From Polyangiaceae bacterium (GTDB lineage Bacteria; Myxococcota_A; Polyangia; Polyangiales; Polyangiaceae): a stretch of 64,000 nt of DNA. Below, piece after piece: positions 9,596 through 18,710 of this stretch. Numbering within the stretch: position 1 is the first letter of the stretch; every line of letters starts with the position of its first letter. A model generated the notes under the pieces. It was not told the DNA's origin. It saw nothing but the letters and a program-made list of their open reading frames with translations, and did no database searches. Location: NCBI GenBank assembly GCA_025936115.1, contig JAICTZ010000034.1, forward strand, positions 17,095 through 81,094, in the 5' to 3' direction. A program made the translations under genes and the position numbers.

Positions 9596-11392
9596 CTACT
9601 TGCCGACGAACGTCGTGACGGTCGAGGCGCCGAGCGCCATGGTGAAGGTGCCGTTGCTCACGGGCACGGCGGTCGTCGCCGCGAGGTTCTGGCTCGCCGA
9701 CGTCACGTAAGGAGTCATCGACGCCGGTGCCGTTCCGCCGGCGATCGTGATCGGCACGCTGACATCCGACTTGCCCTTGTTAATGGCCACGATGACGACC
9801 GTGCCGTCCGAGCCGACGTAAGCGGAGGGCAGGACGTCCGCGGGAATGGCGCCCGTGATTTCGACTCGCGTGTAGCCGGGTCGCACGAACTTACTGTAGT
9901 TGCCGAAGGTGTAGTGACGCTTGGTGTCGGTCGAGCCGAGCATCAACCCTTCGTTGTCGCCCGTCTGCGTGTACCACCAGTAGAGCCAAGCCGACGCGTC
10001 ACCGACCACGAGCGCGGAGTGGATCCAGCCTGCGACGGCGACGCCGTTGGCGATGTCGCTGCTCGGCCCCTGCTCCGGCCACCACTTCACGCCGGACATC
10101 TCCGTCTGCCACACCTCTTTCCTGGCGGCAGTGACGTCGCTCGGCCAGGGATACGCCTGCTGCGAGTCGTACTCATGCGTGCCGACGATGTCGAACGCCG
10201 CCCACGCCGTCGCGTCTTTGGCGAGGTAGTGTCCGTAGTCGTAGCCCTCGCCTTTGTCGCAGGCGGCGTTGCTCGGCGGAAAGCCGCACTTCAAGGGGTC
10301 CGAGCTGTTCTTGCCGCCGACGTCGGGTCCCGCCGAAGTGTTGGACCACAGGTGATTCCATTCCGAGGCTTCGGGCGTGATCACCTTGACGCCTGCCGCT
10401 TGCAGCATCGGACCGACGACCTTGATGAAGGCCACGAGCTCATTGGCCGTGTAGAGCATCGTCGCGTAGTTGCCGTTGCACGGATCGGCGGAGCCACACG
10501 ACGCGAAGTCGGGCTCGTTCACGGCGGACATCGCGTAGAGACCGTTCGACTTCGCGAAATTCGTGATGGTCGTCGCCCAAGCGTTGTAGTTCTCCGGCTT
10601 CAAATGCCCGCCGTCGTTCTCACTTCCGTTCGTCTTCATGGTACCCGGCGCAGACCAGCACGATCCGATGATCTTTGTACCGCTGACCTTCTTGACCATA
10701 GCCATGTCGGTCGATTCGTTGCTGTTCTGTAGGGCACCACTCGAATTCATGCCGACGCGTAGAATCGTGAGACCGATATCCTTCGTTGCGTCGAACAGAC
10801 TCGATGGCAACGTGGTCGACGCATAAGTGTCATTGATACCGAAGCCCTCGATCTTTTGATGGAGCTGAGTGAGCTGCACCGTCGCGGCGCCGGTATCCGC
10901 GCCCGCGCTGCCGCCGCCACCGGCCGTACCGGCACCGCCCGCACCGCCTGCGCTGCGTCCCGCGCTGCCGCCGCTCGCCCCGCCGCTGCCGATGACTGCG
11001 CCGCCCATGCCCATTCCCATGCCCGCGACGCCGGTACCGCCCATGCCCCCGCTCGGCACGCCGCCTGAGCCGCCAGTCGCGCCACCGCCCGTCCCCGCAG
11101 CCTGGCTTCCGCCCGTGCCGCCCGCCACGCTGCCGCCCGCTCCGCTGCTGACCGTGCCGCCGGTCCCGCCGCTCGAGCTGCCACCCGTCGTGCCACCAGC
11201 CGCGTTGCCGCCGCCGGTGCCCGCGTGGGCGCCGCTGCCGCCGGTCGAGACGCTACCGCCGCTACCGCCCGCAGCGGTCGTACCGCCAGCGCCACCTTGC
11301 TCGCCGGACGGCGTGGGGCTCGCCTGACTACAAGCGGCGAGTACGAAGAGAAGCGGAGCCGTACCAATTGATTTCAAGTTCATAGGGATCAT
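9596..11392 (-). CDS. Secreted lipoprotein GH30 hydrolase, glucuronoxylanase-like
   Basis: 598 residues from ATG 11392 (an in-frame ATG at 11383 is equally possible; GAGAAAG precedes the first). Lipobox LAAC (Cys21), then a Gly/Ser/Thr linker to about residue 168. The TIM barrel starts at QKIEGFGINDTYASTTLP; the acid/base is Glu293 in SAVNEPD and the nucleophile Glu431 in VWQTEMSG, followed by the beta side domain of GH30 at the C-terminus. The pattern is closest to GH30 endo-xylanases that need glucuronate side groups, but endo-beta-1,6-galactanases of the same family cannot be excluded. It lies 38 nt downstream of the second GH30 gene, probably in one operon. Confidence 0.88.
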   Translation of the reverse strand: MIPMNLKSIGTAPLLFVLAACSQASPTPSGEQGGAGGTTAAGGSGGSVSTGGSGAHAGTGGGNAAGGTTGGSSSGGTGGTVSSGAGGSVAGGTGGSQAAGTGGGATGGSGGVPSGGMGGTGVAGMGMGMGGAVIGSGGASGGSAGRSAGGAGGAGTAGGGGSAGADTGAATVQLTQLHQKIEGFGINDTYASTTLPSSLFDATKDIGLTILRVGMNSSGALQNSNESTDMAMVKKVSGTKIIGSCWSAPGTMKTNGSENDGGHLKPENYNAWATTITNFAKSNGLYAMSAVNEPDFASCGSADPCNGNYATMLYTANELVAFIKVVGPMLQAAGVKVITPEASEWNHLWSNTSAGPDVGGKNSSDPLKCGFPPSNAACDKGEGYDYGHYLAKDATAWAAFDIVGTHEYDSQQAYPWPSDVTAARKEVWQTEMSGVKWWPEQGPSSDIANGVAVAGWIHSALVVGDASAWLYWWYTQTGDNEGLMLGSTDTKRHYTFGNYSKFVRPGYTRVEITGAIPADVLPSAYVGSDGTVVIVAINKGKSDVSVPITIAGGTAPASMTPYVTSASQNLAATTAVPVSNGTFTMALGASTVTTFVGK

Positions 11393-11430
11393 GACTTTCT
11401 CGAACCGAAAGGGCCGTAAATCAGCCGGAC

Positions 11431-13200
11431 TCAGGGCGTCGTGCGTAGCGTGGCCCAGCCGTGCGCCGGGACCTCGAACTGGTACACGGCGCTGCCGATG
11501 CCCACCGACGTTTTCAAGGACGCAGTGCCCTTGTTGTAGACCTCGGTGACGACGCTGCCGTCCGGGTTCACGAAGGCGAGCGCGTCGGTGCTGCCGCTGA
11601 GCTTCACGCGTGTAGCGTTCGGCTGGATGTACTGGGAGAAGTGGCGGAACGCGTAATACGCCGGCGTGATGATGAGCTTCTTCGCCGAGCGATCCACCGT
11701 CAGAAGCGCGTTCTGCGGCCAGTTGTCGAGGCTCTTGCCGATGGTGTCGAGCACCATGTTCCAGGCGCTGTACGCGTTGACTCCGGCGACGATCCAATCC
11801 CGGATGAGCTGCCAGCTCTCTTCGCCGTACAGGTGATCGTTTTGCGGCTTGTTGGCGTCGTAGCGACTCTGGTCCCAGTAGGGCGTCGAGAAGTTGTAGT
11901 TCCCGCACTTGTGCTCCGTCTGCCAAACGGGAGCCTTCTGAGCCAGGCCGGCGACGGCGGCCTGCAGGTTCCACTGCACGCCGAAGCCCTTGACGTATTT
12001 CATTGCGTCCGCGTCCATCGCGACGGCCTTGGCGATGTTGGTGTCGTCGGGATCCTTCGACATGGTCCCGCACCAGACCTCGGCCGTGATGTTGCGCTGG
12101 ACGAACGTGGGCCCGAGGTACGTCTTCATGAAGTCGATGAGCTGCGCCTGCGTCCAATGCACGCGGGCGTAGCCGGGCTCGTTCTGCGGATGGATCGCGA
12201 CGATCTTCAGACCTTCCTTCGCGTACTCCTCCACGAACCTCGACATGTAGAGCGCATGCGCCGTGAGCGTCTGCGCGTCGTTCTTCATGTTCGACCCGCT
12301 CTCCATCCAGGACGGCACGACCCAAGGGCTCGCCCACAGCTTGATGTCGGGCCTGATCTGCAATGCGGCCTTGATGTACGGGATGAGCTTTTCCTTGTCG
12401 CGGTCGATGGAGAAGTGGTCCATCGTGTAGTCGCCCGCCGTGTCGTCGAGCGTGTACCAGCTCATCGAGTAATCGCTCGCACCCATCGGCAGACGCCCGT
12501 AGGCGAAGTTGGCGCCGTCGGTCGCGTCGAAGAGCAGCTTCATCGCCTTCGTCACGTCGTCCGCGCTGAGGACCGAGAGCGCATCCCAACCCATCTCGTT
12601 GAAGCACCCGCCGAAGCCGGTGAACTGCTGGTACTTCGTGGTGGCGTCGACCACGAGCGCGGCCGTGCCCGTCGTCGACTCGGTAACCTGGCCGGTCGTG
12701 TTCCAGTAGTCGTTGGCCGCCGACGTCACGAAGCTCGGCAGCGTCGGGCCGCCGCCCGTTCCGGCGCCTCCCATCGCGCTCGTGCCCGCCATGCCCGAGC
12801 CACCGGTCCCAGCCGCGCCGATCGTCCCGGCGGAGCCGCCCGTGACCGCACCCGAGCTGCCGCCGTTACCCGCGGTCCCGCCGCCGCCCTTGCCTGCCCC
12901 CGAGCTCCCACCGAGCGCTGCGCCTGCGGAGCCACCGCTGCTCACCGCCCCGGCACCGCCGCCTAGGGCGCCAGCGCCTGCAGAGCCGCCGGTGCCGCTC
13001 CCGCCGCTGCCGCCGCTTCCACCGCTCGCGCCGGTGCTGCCGCCCGTTCCTCCGCCGCCACTCACCGCGCTGCCGCCGGTGCCGCCGCTGCCGACGACGC
13101 CACCCGTGCCGGATGGCCCTGGATGCGGCGCGGGTTGCGACCCGCACGCGGAAATGCCGAGCGCAAACACCAATCCAACGGCCCTGGAGCTCCGAGACAT
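11431..13200 (-). CDS. Secreted lipoprotein GH30 hydrolase, glucosylceramidase/beta-1,6-glucanase-like
   Basis: 589 residues. Lipobox GISAC (Cys19), Gly/Ser linker to about residue 150, then the GH30 domain: YQQFTGFGGCFNEMG, LWASPWVVPSWMES, acid/base Glu341 in IHPQNEPG, nucleophile Glu429 in VWQTEHKCG, and the C-terminal beta domain with ALAFVNPDGSVVTEVYNKG. This branch differs from the neighbouring GH30 and resembles the glucocerebrosidase / beta-1,6-glucanase / beta-xylosidase side of the family. It is the first gene of a two-gene minus-strand unit; the upstream gap (13201-13388) is shared with the divergent GH5 gene. Confidence 0.88.
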   Translation of the reverse strand: MSRSSRAVGLVFALGISACGSQPAPHPGPSGTGGVVGSGGTGGSAVSGGGGTGGSTGASGGSGGSGGSGTGGSAGAGALGGGAGAVSSGGSAGAALGGSSGAGKGGGGTAGNGGSSGAVTGGSAGTIGAAGTGGSGMAGTSAMGGAGTGGGPTLPSFVTSAANDYWNTTGQVTESTTGTAALVVDATTKYQQFTGFGGCFNEMGWDALSVLSADDVTKAMKLLFDATDGANFAYGRLPMGASDYSMSWYTLDDTAGDYTMDHFSIDRDKEKLIPYIKAALQIRPDIKLWASPWVVPSWMESGSNMKNDAQTLTAHALYMSRFVEEYAKEGLKIVAIHPQNEPGYARVHWTQAQLIDFMKTYLGPTFVQRNITAEVWCGTMSKDPDDTNIAKAVAMDADAMKYVKGFGVQWNLQAAVAGLAQKAPVWQTEHKCGNYNFSTPYWDQSRYDANKPQNDHLYGEESWQLIRDWIVAGVNAYSAWNMVLDTIGKSLDNWPQNALLTVDRSAKKLIITPAYYAFRHFSQYIQPNATRVKLSGSTDALAFVNPDGSVVTEVYNKGTASLKTSVGIGSAVYQFEVPAHGWATLRTTP

Positions 13201-13388
13201 ACGTTCTCTTTGCTGCAGTGGTCGCTAGGACGCCAATCTGTTCCACAAAAAAAGCTCCCACGACAGCTCCTGCCCTCGGGACTGCACTCTCGACCGGCCC
13301 AACCCGCCACAAACGAGAGCACCGGCCGATTTTTCACCGGACGCCCGCACCCCGAGCAACTGCACGGGGTCGTTCCTTCGACTCAGCC

Positions 13389-14877
13389 ATGACTTCGCAC
13401 ACCACGACCGCAATCTTCTTTTTCTTTGCTGCCACCCTCGGCTGCTCGTCGTCGCCTGACGGAGGGGGTACAGGGAGCGGCGCCACGGGAGGCCACGGCA
13501 GCGCGCTAGCCGGTGCGTCGGGGACGGGCGCGACGGGCCCAGGAGGCGCGACGACGAACGGCGGCGCCACGAACCGAGGTGGCTCGGCGACCGGCGGATC
13601 CGGCGCTGCCGCGCAGAGCGGTCACGGCGGCAGCGGCGGAGTTTCGAATTACGGGCGGGAGCTTTGCCTCGGCGGGTACGCCGAGTAGCGGCGGCTCACC
13701 GAACCTGGGCGGCGCGGGCAATCATGGTGGTGCAGCCGCGGGGGGCGGAGGCTCGAGCGCAGGTGCAGCGACCGGCGGTAGGAGCGCCGGGAGCGGCGGC
13801 GCAATGAGCGGCGCGGCGGGAGCGAGCGGTACGGCGGGAGCGAGCGGCGCGGGAGCGGTGGTCGATGCGACCGCAATGGCGAAGGTCATGGGCTTCGGCG
13901 CGAACATCGGCAACACGCTCGAGAACACCACGACCTGGGAAACGGGCTGGGGCGAGCCGCTCATCACGCAGGCCTACGTCAACGGCATGGCAAGTCACGG
14001 GATCAAGACGGTGCGAGTGCCCGTTGCGTGGAACACGTACGCGGTGAACGGCGTCATCGATGCGACCAAGATGGATCGCGTGAAGCAGGTCGTGAGCTTG
14101 ATCGAAGCTGCCGGCATGTACGCGATCGTGAACATTCACTGGGACGGGGGCTGGATCGACAACGACACCGACGGCAATGCCAATCGCTACAAGCTGACCG
14201 ACGACGTGAAAACCAAGTTTGCGTCCTACTGGACACAAATCGCGAAGGCGTTCGCGTCCGTGGACAACAAGCTCGTCTTCGAAAGCCTGAACGAAGAAAG
14301 CAAGTTTTACGTGAACGGCGACACAAGCCAGGCGCCCGACTACGCCGCGCTCAACACGTTGAATCAGCTCTTCGTCACGACGGTGCGCGCACAAGGGGGC
14401 TACAACACGGGCCGTGGCCTGCTGATCGCGGGCTTCACGACGGACATCGATCTCACGTGCGTGGACGCGTTCACGGTCCCGAACGATCCCGCGGGCGCCG
14501 GCAAGCTCTTCCTATCCATCCACTACTACACGCCGTACACCTTCTGCGGCCTCGACACGGTCGAGAGCTGGGGCTCACCCCAGACGACGTGGGGTACGGA
14601 CGCCGACAAGGCGACGCTCGACGGCCTCTTCACCAAGCTCGCCGACTTCAGCACCCAAAGACACATTCCCGTGATCATCGGCGAGTTCGGCGTCACGCTC
14701 GGCCAGAACTATCCGCGCGACCAAAACTCGCGCGCGCTCTGGATGGAATCGGTCGCGAAGGCGTCGCTGTCGCGCGGCATGGTGCCCGTACTGTGGGACA
14801 CGGGCTCCGACATCAGCCGCACGGACGGCTCCTTCTCGGCCGCGCTCACGAAGGTGATGACCGACATCGGGCAGTGA
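13389..14877 (+). pseudogene. GH5 endoglucanase, apparent +1 frameshift in the linker
   Basis: The ATG at 13389 opens a signal peptide with lipobox TLGC and a Gly/Ala/Thr linker, but this frame stops at 13688. The catalytic part continues in another frame to 14877. Removing one G from the run near 13645-13652 would join the frames as SNYGGSFASAGTPSSGG, a normal linker. The domain is a GH5 cellulase: MGFGANIGNTLENTTTWETG, VNIHWDGGW, acid/base Glu in FESLNEES, LSIHYYTPY, nucleophile Glu in PVIIGEFGV. Either a sequencing error, a recent mutation or phase-variable slippage in GC-rich linker DNA; the rest of the gene shows no decay. Beta-1,4-glucan is the likely substrate. Confidence 0.85.
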
Positions 14878-14893
14878 CGCGGACGCCGAGCAG

Positions 14894-15754
14894 CTATGCG
14901 ATGGACGCGTCGTCCGCGCTGTAAGTGAGCTGCATCCGTTCCCGCAGCCCCGACGAGAAGAACTGTCGCGGCGCGCAGCCGAGCTCGGACTGGAAGGTTC
15001 GGTGGCACTGAGAGTACGAGCCGAAGCCGACGGCGCTCGCCGCCGACATCAAGTCGCGCTCGCCCGCGTCCATGTAGCGGATCAAATCGAGCAGCCGCGA
15101 ACGCGCGCGATAACGGACGAGCGTCATGCCCATGTCACGGTGGAAGTGACGACTGATTTCGCTCGGCTGCACCTCGAGCTCCTGCGCGAGCGCCTCGAGG
15201 CCGAGCTCGGGCGAAAGAGCCATGCGCTTGAGCGCGTGGCGGGTGAGCACGTGTGTCCTGCGGCTCGCGCTCGTGGCGGCGCGCCGGCCGAGCCACTCGA
15301 TGCGCTGCCAGAGCTCGGCGCCGAGCTGGTGCACGGAGCGTTGATCGACGATCGTGGCCGCGCGCTCGAGCACCGTCGCGAGCTCACGCGCGCCGAGCCT
15401 GACGTGCAGCGGCATGATCGGCAGAGCTTTTGCGCCGAGCACTTCCGCCGAGTACGCGGGGTCGAGACCGAGGGCATAGAGATACAGATCGGGCGAAGCC
15501 GCGAGTAACTCGTGATCTTGACCGGACGGGAACGCGAGCAGATCTCCTGCCGCCGCCGTGACGACGCCGTCTCCGACCGCGAACGTCGCAGAGCCGCTGA
15601 CGATCACGTTCAGCTCGGGCTCCTCGTGGAAGTGCCGCGGCCGGCGCCCGCCGATCGACTGCGAGTACTTCCACACGAAGGCGCGCTGGCCGCGGTCCGG
15701 CAGGAAATGCTGAAACAGCGCGTTCTGGCGTGAGCCAGCCATCACGTGCAGCAT
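14894..15754 (-). CDS. AraC-family transcriptional regulator with cupin sensor domain
   Basis: 286 residues from ATG 15754; the longer open frame upstream is Arg-rich shadow. The N-terminal cupin domain contains RHFHEEPELNVIVSGSATF and GDLLAFPSGQDHELLA. The C-terminal double helix-turn-helix (about 190-280) includes LGLEALAQELEVQPSEISRH and a second motif GFGSYSQCHRTFQSELGCAP with the family-typical PRQF end. It lies 68 nt downstream of the 15823 esterase gene on the same strand and among cell-wall hydrolase genes, so control of this island by a sugar signal is plausible; the effector is unknown. Confidence 0.88.
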   Translation of the reverse strand: MLHVMAGSRQNALFQHFLPDRGQRAFVWKYSQSIGGRRPRHFHEEPELNVIVSGSATFAVGDGVVTAAAGDLLAFPSGQDHELLAASPDLYLYALGLDPAYSAEVLGAKALPIMPLHVRLGARELATVLERAATIVDQRSVHQLGAELWQRIEWLGRRAATSASRRTHVLTRHALKRMALSPELGLEALAQELEVQPSEISRHFHRDMGMTLVRYRARSRLLDLIRYMDAGERDLMSAASAVGFGSYSQCHRTFQSELGCAPRQFFSSGLRERMQLTYSADDASIA

Positions 15755-15822
15755 ATCGCGGCGCAGGGGGACGCGCCAACGGACGGCGCTCACCTGCTCG
15801 TGCGCTCGCGCGCCTCTTTGCG

Positions 15823-17172
15823 TTACGGCAGCGTGTACTTCTTCAGCGCCGGCCAGCCCACGTTTGCGTTGCCGGGCTCGTGCGTTCCGCCCTGCTTCGT
15901 GCAGAGCGTCACCTGGACGCCGCCGGCGCACGACGAGTAGGTAGAGCAGCCGTTGCTGTCTTCAGCCGACGGCGAGCCCGTGCACTGGTCGATGGACGCC
16001 CACTTCGCGAACGTTCCCTTGGCGCCGAGGAAGGTGACGGGCATGCCGGCGACGGCCATGGACGCTCCCCCGTCGTAGTCGACGACGGGATCGCCGGTGC
16101 TTCGGAAGGACACGACGGTGATGGGGCGCGGGGGCGTGCACCCGTCTTCGTTCTCTTTCAGGAGATCGAAAGCGGCGGGCGCGACGGCCGCGAACACGTC
16201 GGCGGCGTGACACGCGACGTAATGAGACATGCCGCCGCCCATGGAGAAGCCGACCGCGTAGACGCGCTTGGTGTCGATGCACGCGACCTTCTCCACGTCT
16301 GCGACGAGTGCCTTCGCGAACGCGACGTCATCGACGTTGGCAACGCAGCACGGGCCGACGTTCCACGCGCCGCCCGAGGGGCCCGACTTGCCGTTCGGGT
16401 ATGCCGTGATCACGCCTTCGGCGTCCGTCAGTGACTTGTAAGGTGAGGAGCCTTCCTCCGAAGAACCTGAGCCGCCGAGCGGGTGGAAGTCCACGACGAG
16501 CGGCGTCGCCTTCGTGCCGTCGTATTTGGACGGGACGTGAAGGATGTACGTCCGGCTGTCCGAGCCGACCTGAATCGTCTTGTTGGTGTCGCCGGATTTC
16601 AAAGCGGGAGTCGGGCAAGTCACCGCAGCCGTGCCACCGCCGCCGCCTGCTCCGTTGCCCGCGCTGCCGCCGCCTCCTGCGCTGCCGCTGTTTCCGCCGG
16701 CGCCAGCGACGCCCCCGCCCCCGCTGCCCGACCTACCGCCGGAAGGAACGCCACCTGCGCCCGAAGCGGCACCGCCCGACGCTGCGGCGCCACCGGCGGC
16801 TGGAGGTGATCCGCCCGCGGACCCGCCGGTCGCGCCGGCGGCACCTGCGCTCGCAATCATCCCGCCGTGCCCGGCGTTCGAACCGCCCGCACCTGAGGCG
16901 TTCCCGCCGCCGCTACCGAGTCCACCGCCGACAGCGCCCGTTCCGGCGCCCCCCGTGCTCGCACTGCCTCCACTGCCACCCCCCATACCCCCGCTGCCGC
17001 CCGTGCGGTCGCCCGCGCCGGCGGAGCTCGTGCCGCTGGACCCGCCCGTTGACTGCCCGCCGCTGCCACCCGGCTCGTCGGGCGTGTTTCCACACGCCGT
17101 CGCGAGCAAGAGCGCGGTTGCGACATAACCCACGAGATTGCATGAAAGGTAGGTTCGGGTAGGCTCGGGCAT
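15823..17172 (-). CDS. Secreted lipoprotein esterase, CE1 / PHB-depolymerase-like
   Basis: 449 residues. Lipobox LATAC (Cys27) and a long Gly/Ser/Ala linker (about 33-185), then an alpha/beta hydrolase of the CE1/LpqC type: RTYILHVPSKYDG, DFHPLGGSG (oxyanion region), nucleophile Ser in GFSMGGGMS, acid in GDPVVDYDGG, His in GGTHEPGNANVGW. Cys pairs flank the core as in feruloyl and acetylxylan esterases. It probably removes acetyl or feruloyl groups from xylan outside the cell. Copy 3 of the 16-bp palindrome lies 38 nt upstream of the start. Confidence 0.85.
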   Translation of the reverse strand: MPEPTRTYLSCNLVGYVATALLLATACGNTPDEPGGSGGQSTGGSSGTSSAGAGDRTGGSGGMGGGSGGSASTGGAGTGAVGGGLGSGGGNASGAGGSNAGHGGMIASAGAAGATGGSAGGSPPAAGGAAASGGAASGAGGVPSGGRSGSGGGGVAGAGGNSGSAGGGGSAGNGAGGGGGTAAVTCPTPALKSGDTNKTIQVGSDSRTYILHVPSKYDGTKATPLVVDFHPLGGSGSSEEGSSPYKSLTDAEGVITAYPNGKSGPSGGAWNVGPCCVANVDDVAFAKALVADVEKVACIDTKRVYAVGFSMGGGMSHYVACHAADVFAAVAPAAFDLLKENEDGCTPPRPITVVSFRSTGDPVVDYDGGASMAVAGMPVTFLGAKGTFAKWASIDQCTGSPSAEDSNGCSTYSSCAGGVQVTLCTKQGGTHEPGNANVGWPALKKYTLP

Positions 17173-17209
17173 TTAGCCTCACTTTGGCGTGACGATCCTG
17201 CCGCTGCAA

Positions 17210-17225
17210 TGGGCCGTTCGGCCTA
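17210..17225. promoter_or_regulatory. 16-bp palindromic motif, copy 3
   Basis: TGGGCCGTTCGGCCTA; its reverse complement TAGGCCGAACGGCCCA matches copies 2 and 4 closely. It sits in the divergent gap between the 15823 esterase (start 38 nt away) and the LuxR gene, the best placed copy for a promoter role. Confidence 0.55.
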
Positions 17226-17239
17226 TGGCCCACCGACCG

Positions 17240-17259
17240 TACGGCTGCCGGCAGCCGTA
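17240..17259. promoter_or_regulatory. Perfect 20-bp palindrome in the esterase/LuxR gap
   Basis: TACGGCTGCCGGCAGCCGTA is exactly self-complementary. It lies 14 nt from palindrome copy 3, in the 296-nt divergent gap. It could be an operator or form a cruciform/hairpin. Confidence 0.5.
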
Positions 17260-17349
17260 GGGGCCGTGACCCTCCGGGGGCGATCTGCAGGCGAGCTCGA
17301 GGGGTGAAATCAGTGGATATCGCTGCTCTCTGCCATGCTCAGCTGCGGA

Positions 17350-17382
17350 GTGAAAAATCACACGTGTGACGTGAAAAATCAC
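17350..17382. promoter_or_regulatory. Operator-like array upstream of the LuxR gene
   Basis: GTGAAAAATCAC occurs at 17350-17361 and again at 17371-17382, exactly 21 bp apart (two helical turns). Each is a dyad GTGA-N4-TCAC, and between them lies the 12-bp palindrome TCACACGTGTGA (17358-17369). A related GGGTGAAATCA occurs at 17302. The array ends 86 nt before the LuxR start, so autoregulation or control of the divergent esterase is plausible. Confidence 0.5.
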
Positions 17383-17468
17383 CGCAAGACTGCTTGTTTG
17401 AGTCGGTCGGCAAGCGTCTTGCTCGAAACGAGCTACGCTTACCGACTCACTCCTTAGGAGAGCCGCTC

Positions 17469-18275
17469 GTGAACGTGTCTGGCCTTTCCGTGCTCACTCG
17501 CAAGATCCTGGTGACGCGACAGTTCGGAGCCGAGGCATGGCGCCAGTTCTACCGTGATGTCGCGAGCGCGCATCGCTGCTTTCGCTCCTTGATCACCGCA
17601 GACACGCTGGTCCCGCTGCCGTCATTCCTCGCATTTCAGGACGAGCTCATGCGCCGCTTTTTCACGGACGACGACGGCTCGTACGCGCAGCTCGGTCGCG
17701 AGTCCAGCCGCTGGGCGGTCGGTGACGGTCCCTTGAAACCAGTGCTCGACGGCAAGGATATCGCGGGCATGATCGCGTCGCTGCCGGCGCTACACGGCGT
17801 GTACTTCAAAGACGCGACGACCCGCTCCGAGGCAGTGCTCACGGGCGCTAGCGTCGAGTACAAGGTGTTCGACCTGCCCCAGTGGCATCCGTATTTCGAG
17901 CATTTCATCGTCGGCTACATTGCCGAGATTCTCGAGATGTTCTGCGCCAATCCGATTCGCACGGTGCGCCTTCGCGGCGGCGCCGGGAAAGACTTCCACT
18001 ATCTTTTGCACGGCGCGCCGGCGGCCGACGACGAGGACGCAGCCGAGCTGCCCAAGCTCCCCGCATTGACGGCGACGCACTACCTCTCCAACCGCGAACT
18101 CGAGGTGCTGCTCCTCGTCGCGCACGGAAGAACGAACGAACAAATCGGTAGCGAGCTCGGCATTTCGAAGAAGACCGCACAGCATCACGTGGCCAACGCC
18201 TATCGGAAGATCGGAGTCTCCGGCCGCGTCGGAGCCGTGGTCTGGCTCGCCGAACGTGGCTTGGTCGGCTCCTGA
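17469..18275 (+). CDS. LuxR-family transcriptional regulator
   Basis: 268 residues from GTG 17469, chosen because TTAGGAGA stands 7 nt upstream; the frame is open from 17394 but with no ribosome site. The C-terminus (about 205-260) is a LuxR helix-turn-helix: LSNRELEVLLLVAHGRTNEQ, then IGSELGISKKTAQHHVANAY. The N-terminal 200 residues show no receiver or autoinducer motif I recognise and may be a sensor or protein-interaction domain. The position between esterase genes and the operator array upstream suggest it controls this hydrolase island. Confidence 0.83.
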   Translation: MNVSGLSVLTRKILVTRQFGAEAWRQFYRDVASAHRCFRSLITADTLVPLPSFLAFQDELMRRFFTDDDGSYAQLGRESSRWAVGDGPLKPVLDGKDIAGMIASLPALHGVYFKDATTRSEAVLTGASVEYKVFDLPQWHPYFEHFIVGYIAEILEMFCANPIRTVRLRGGAGKDFHYLLHGAPAADDEDAAELPKLPALTATHYLSNRELEVLLLVAHGRTNEQIGSELGISKKTAQHHVANAYRKIGVSGRVGAVVWLAERGLVGS

Positions 18276-18279
18276 TATT

Positions 18280-18472
18280 CGCCGCAGCAGGTGCGACGGG
18301 AAGCCCCGCGGACTTTTTGGGGGTTGATGGGAGCACGGCACCCTTGCTCGAAGTCCAGCGTCCGTTGCCGATCACTGACCCGCGACGCACGGGTGCTCGC
18401 CGGTTTTTCACGTAGCTCTTGGTCACTCGTGCCGATCGCGATCTGATCTTCCCAAGATCGCCCCACTCGAGA
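18280..18472 (-). repeat. Dispersed repeat, partial copy B
   Basis: Read on the minus strand, this stretch matches 56092-56285 on the plus strand at roughly four bases in five, with blocks identical such as GTCAGTGATCGGCAACGGAC. Its outer end carries CCTAGTCTCGAG as does the far end of the other copy. It starts right after the LuxR stop codon and lacks the distal third of the element. No ORF is conserved between the copies in a convincing way. Confidence 0.75.
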
Positions 18473-18473
18473 C

Positions 18474-18489
18474 TAGGCCGACCGGCCCA
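18474..18489. promoter_or_regulatory. 16-bp palindromic motif, copy 4
   Basis: TAGGCCGACCGGCCCA, abutting the end of the dispersed repeat, about 220 nt upstream of the 18711 esterase start. The remainder of the gap (18490-18710) shows no gene. Confidence 0.5.
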
Positions 18490-18710
18490 TGTCCGCGTCG
18501 CGTCGACGCTCGATAGCCGCGATCACCGCATTGCGCCGTGGGAATACATGTCACGACCGCGCCGTGTGGCACAGCCGTCGAGCCGATCTGCATGAGCGCC
18601 TGACGCGCGTGCGGATCCATCGACGGAAGAACAGAGCTTACGCCACTGCCCTGTGCTGACGTGTTTTTCAAATGGCCCGCAAGCGGCTGCGCTTGCGTTC
18701 GAGGTTTTTC

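Noticed and set aside
11393..12607. Minus-strand extension of the first GH30 frame
   Set aside because: It overlaps the second GH30 gene and has no motif; the lipoprotein signal starts at 11392 or 11383.
11461..12966. 501-residue plus-strand frame opposite the GH30 gene
   Set aside because: It is antisense to a gene with intact catalytic motifs and is His/Arg/Val-rich, typical of a shadow frame in GC-rich DNA.
4700..13200. Possible collagen-like or silk-like Gly-rich proteins
   Set aside because: The Gly/Ser/Thr stretches are linkers joined to recognised catalytic domains, not separate structural proteins.
16431..17162. Arg-rich plus-strand frames over the esterase linker
   Set aside because: They arise from the Gly/Ser codon repeats of the linker read in other frames.
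18280..18472. Short ORFs conserved between the two dispersed repeat copies
   Set aside because: Frames are broken between copies and no start or ribosome site is shared, so the repeat is better read as non-coding.
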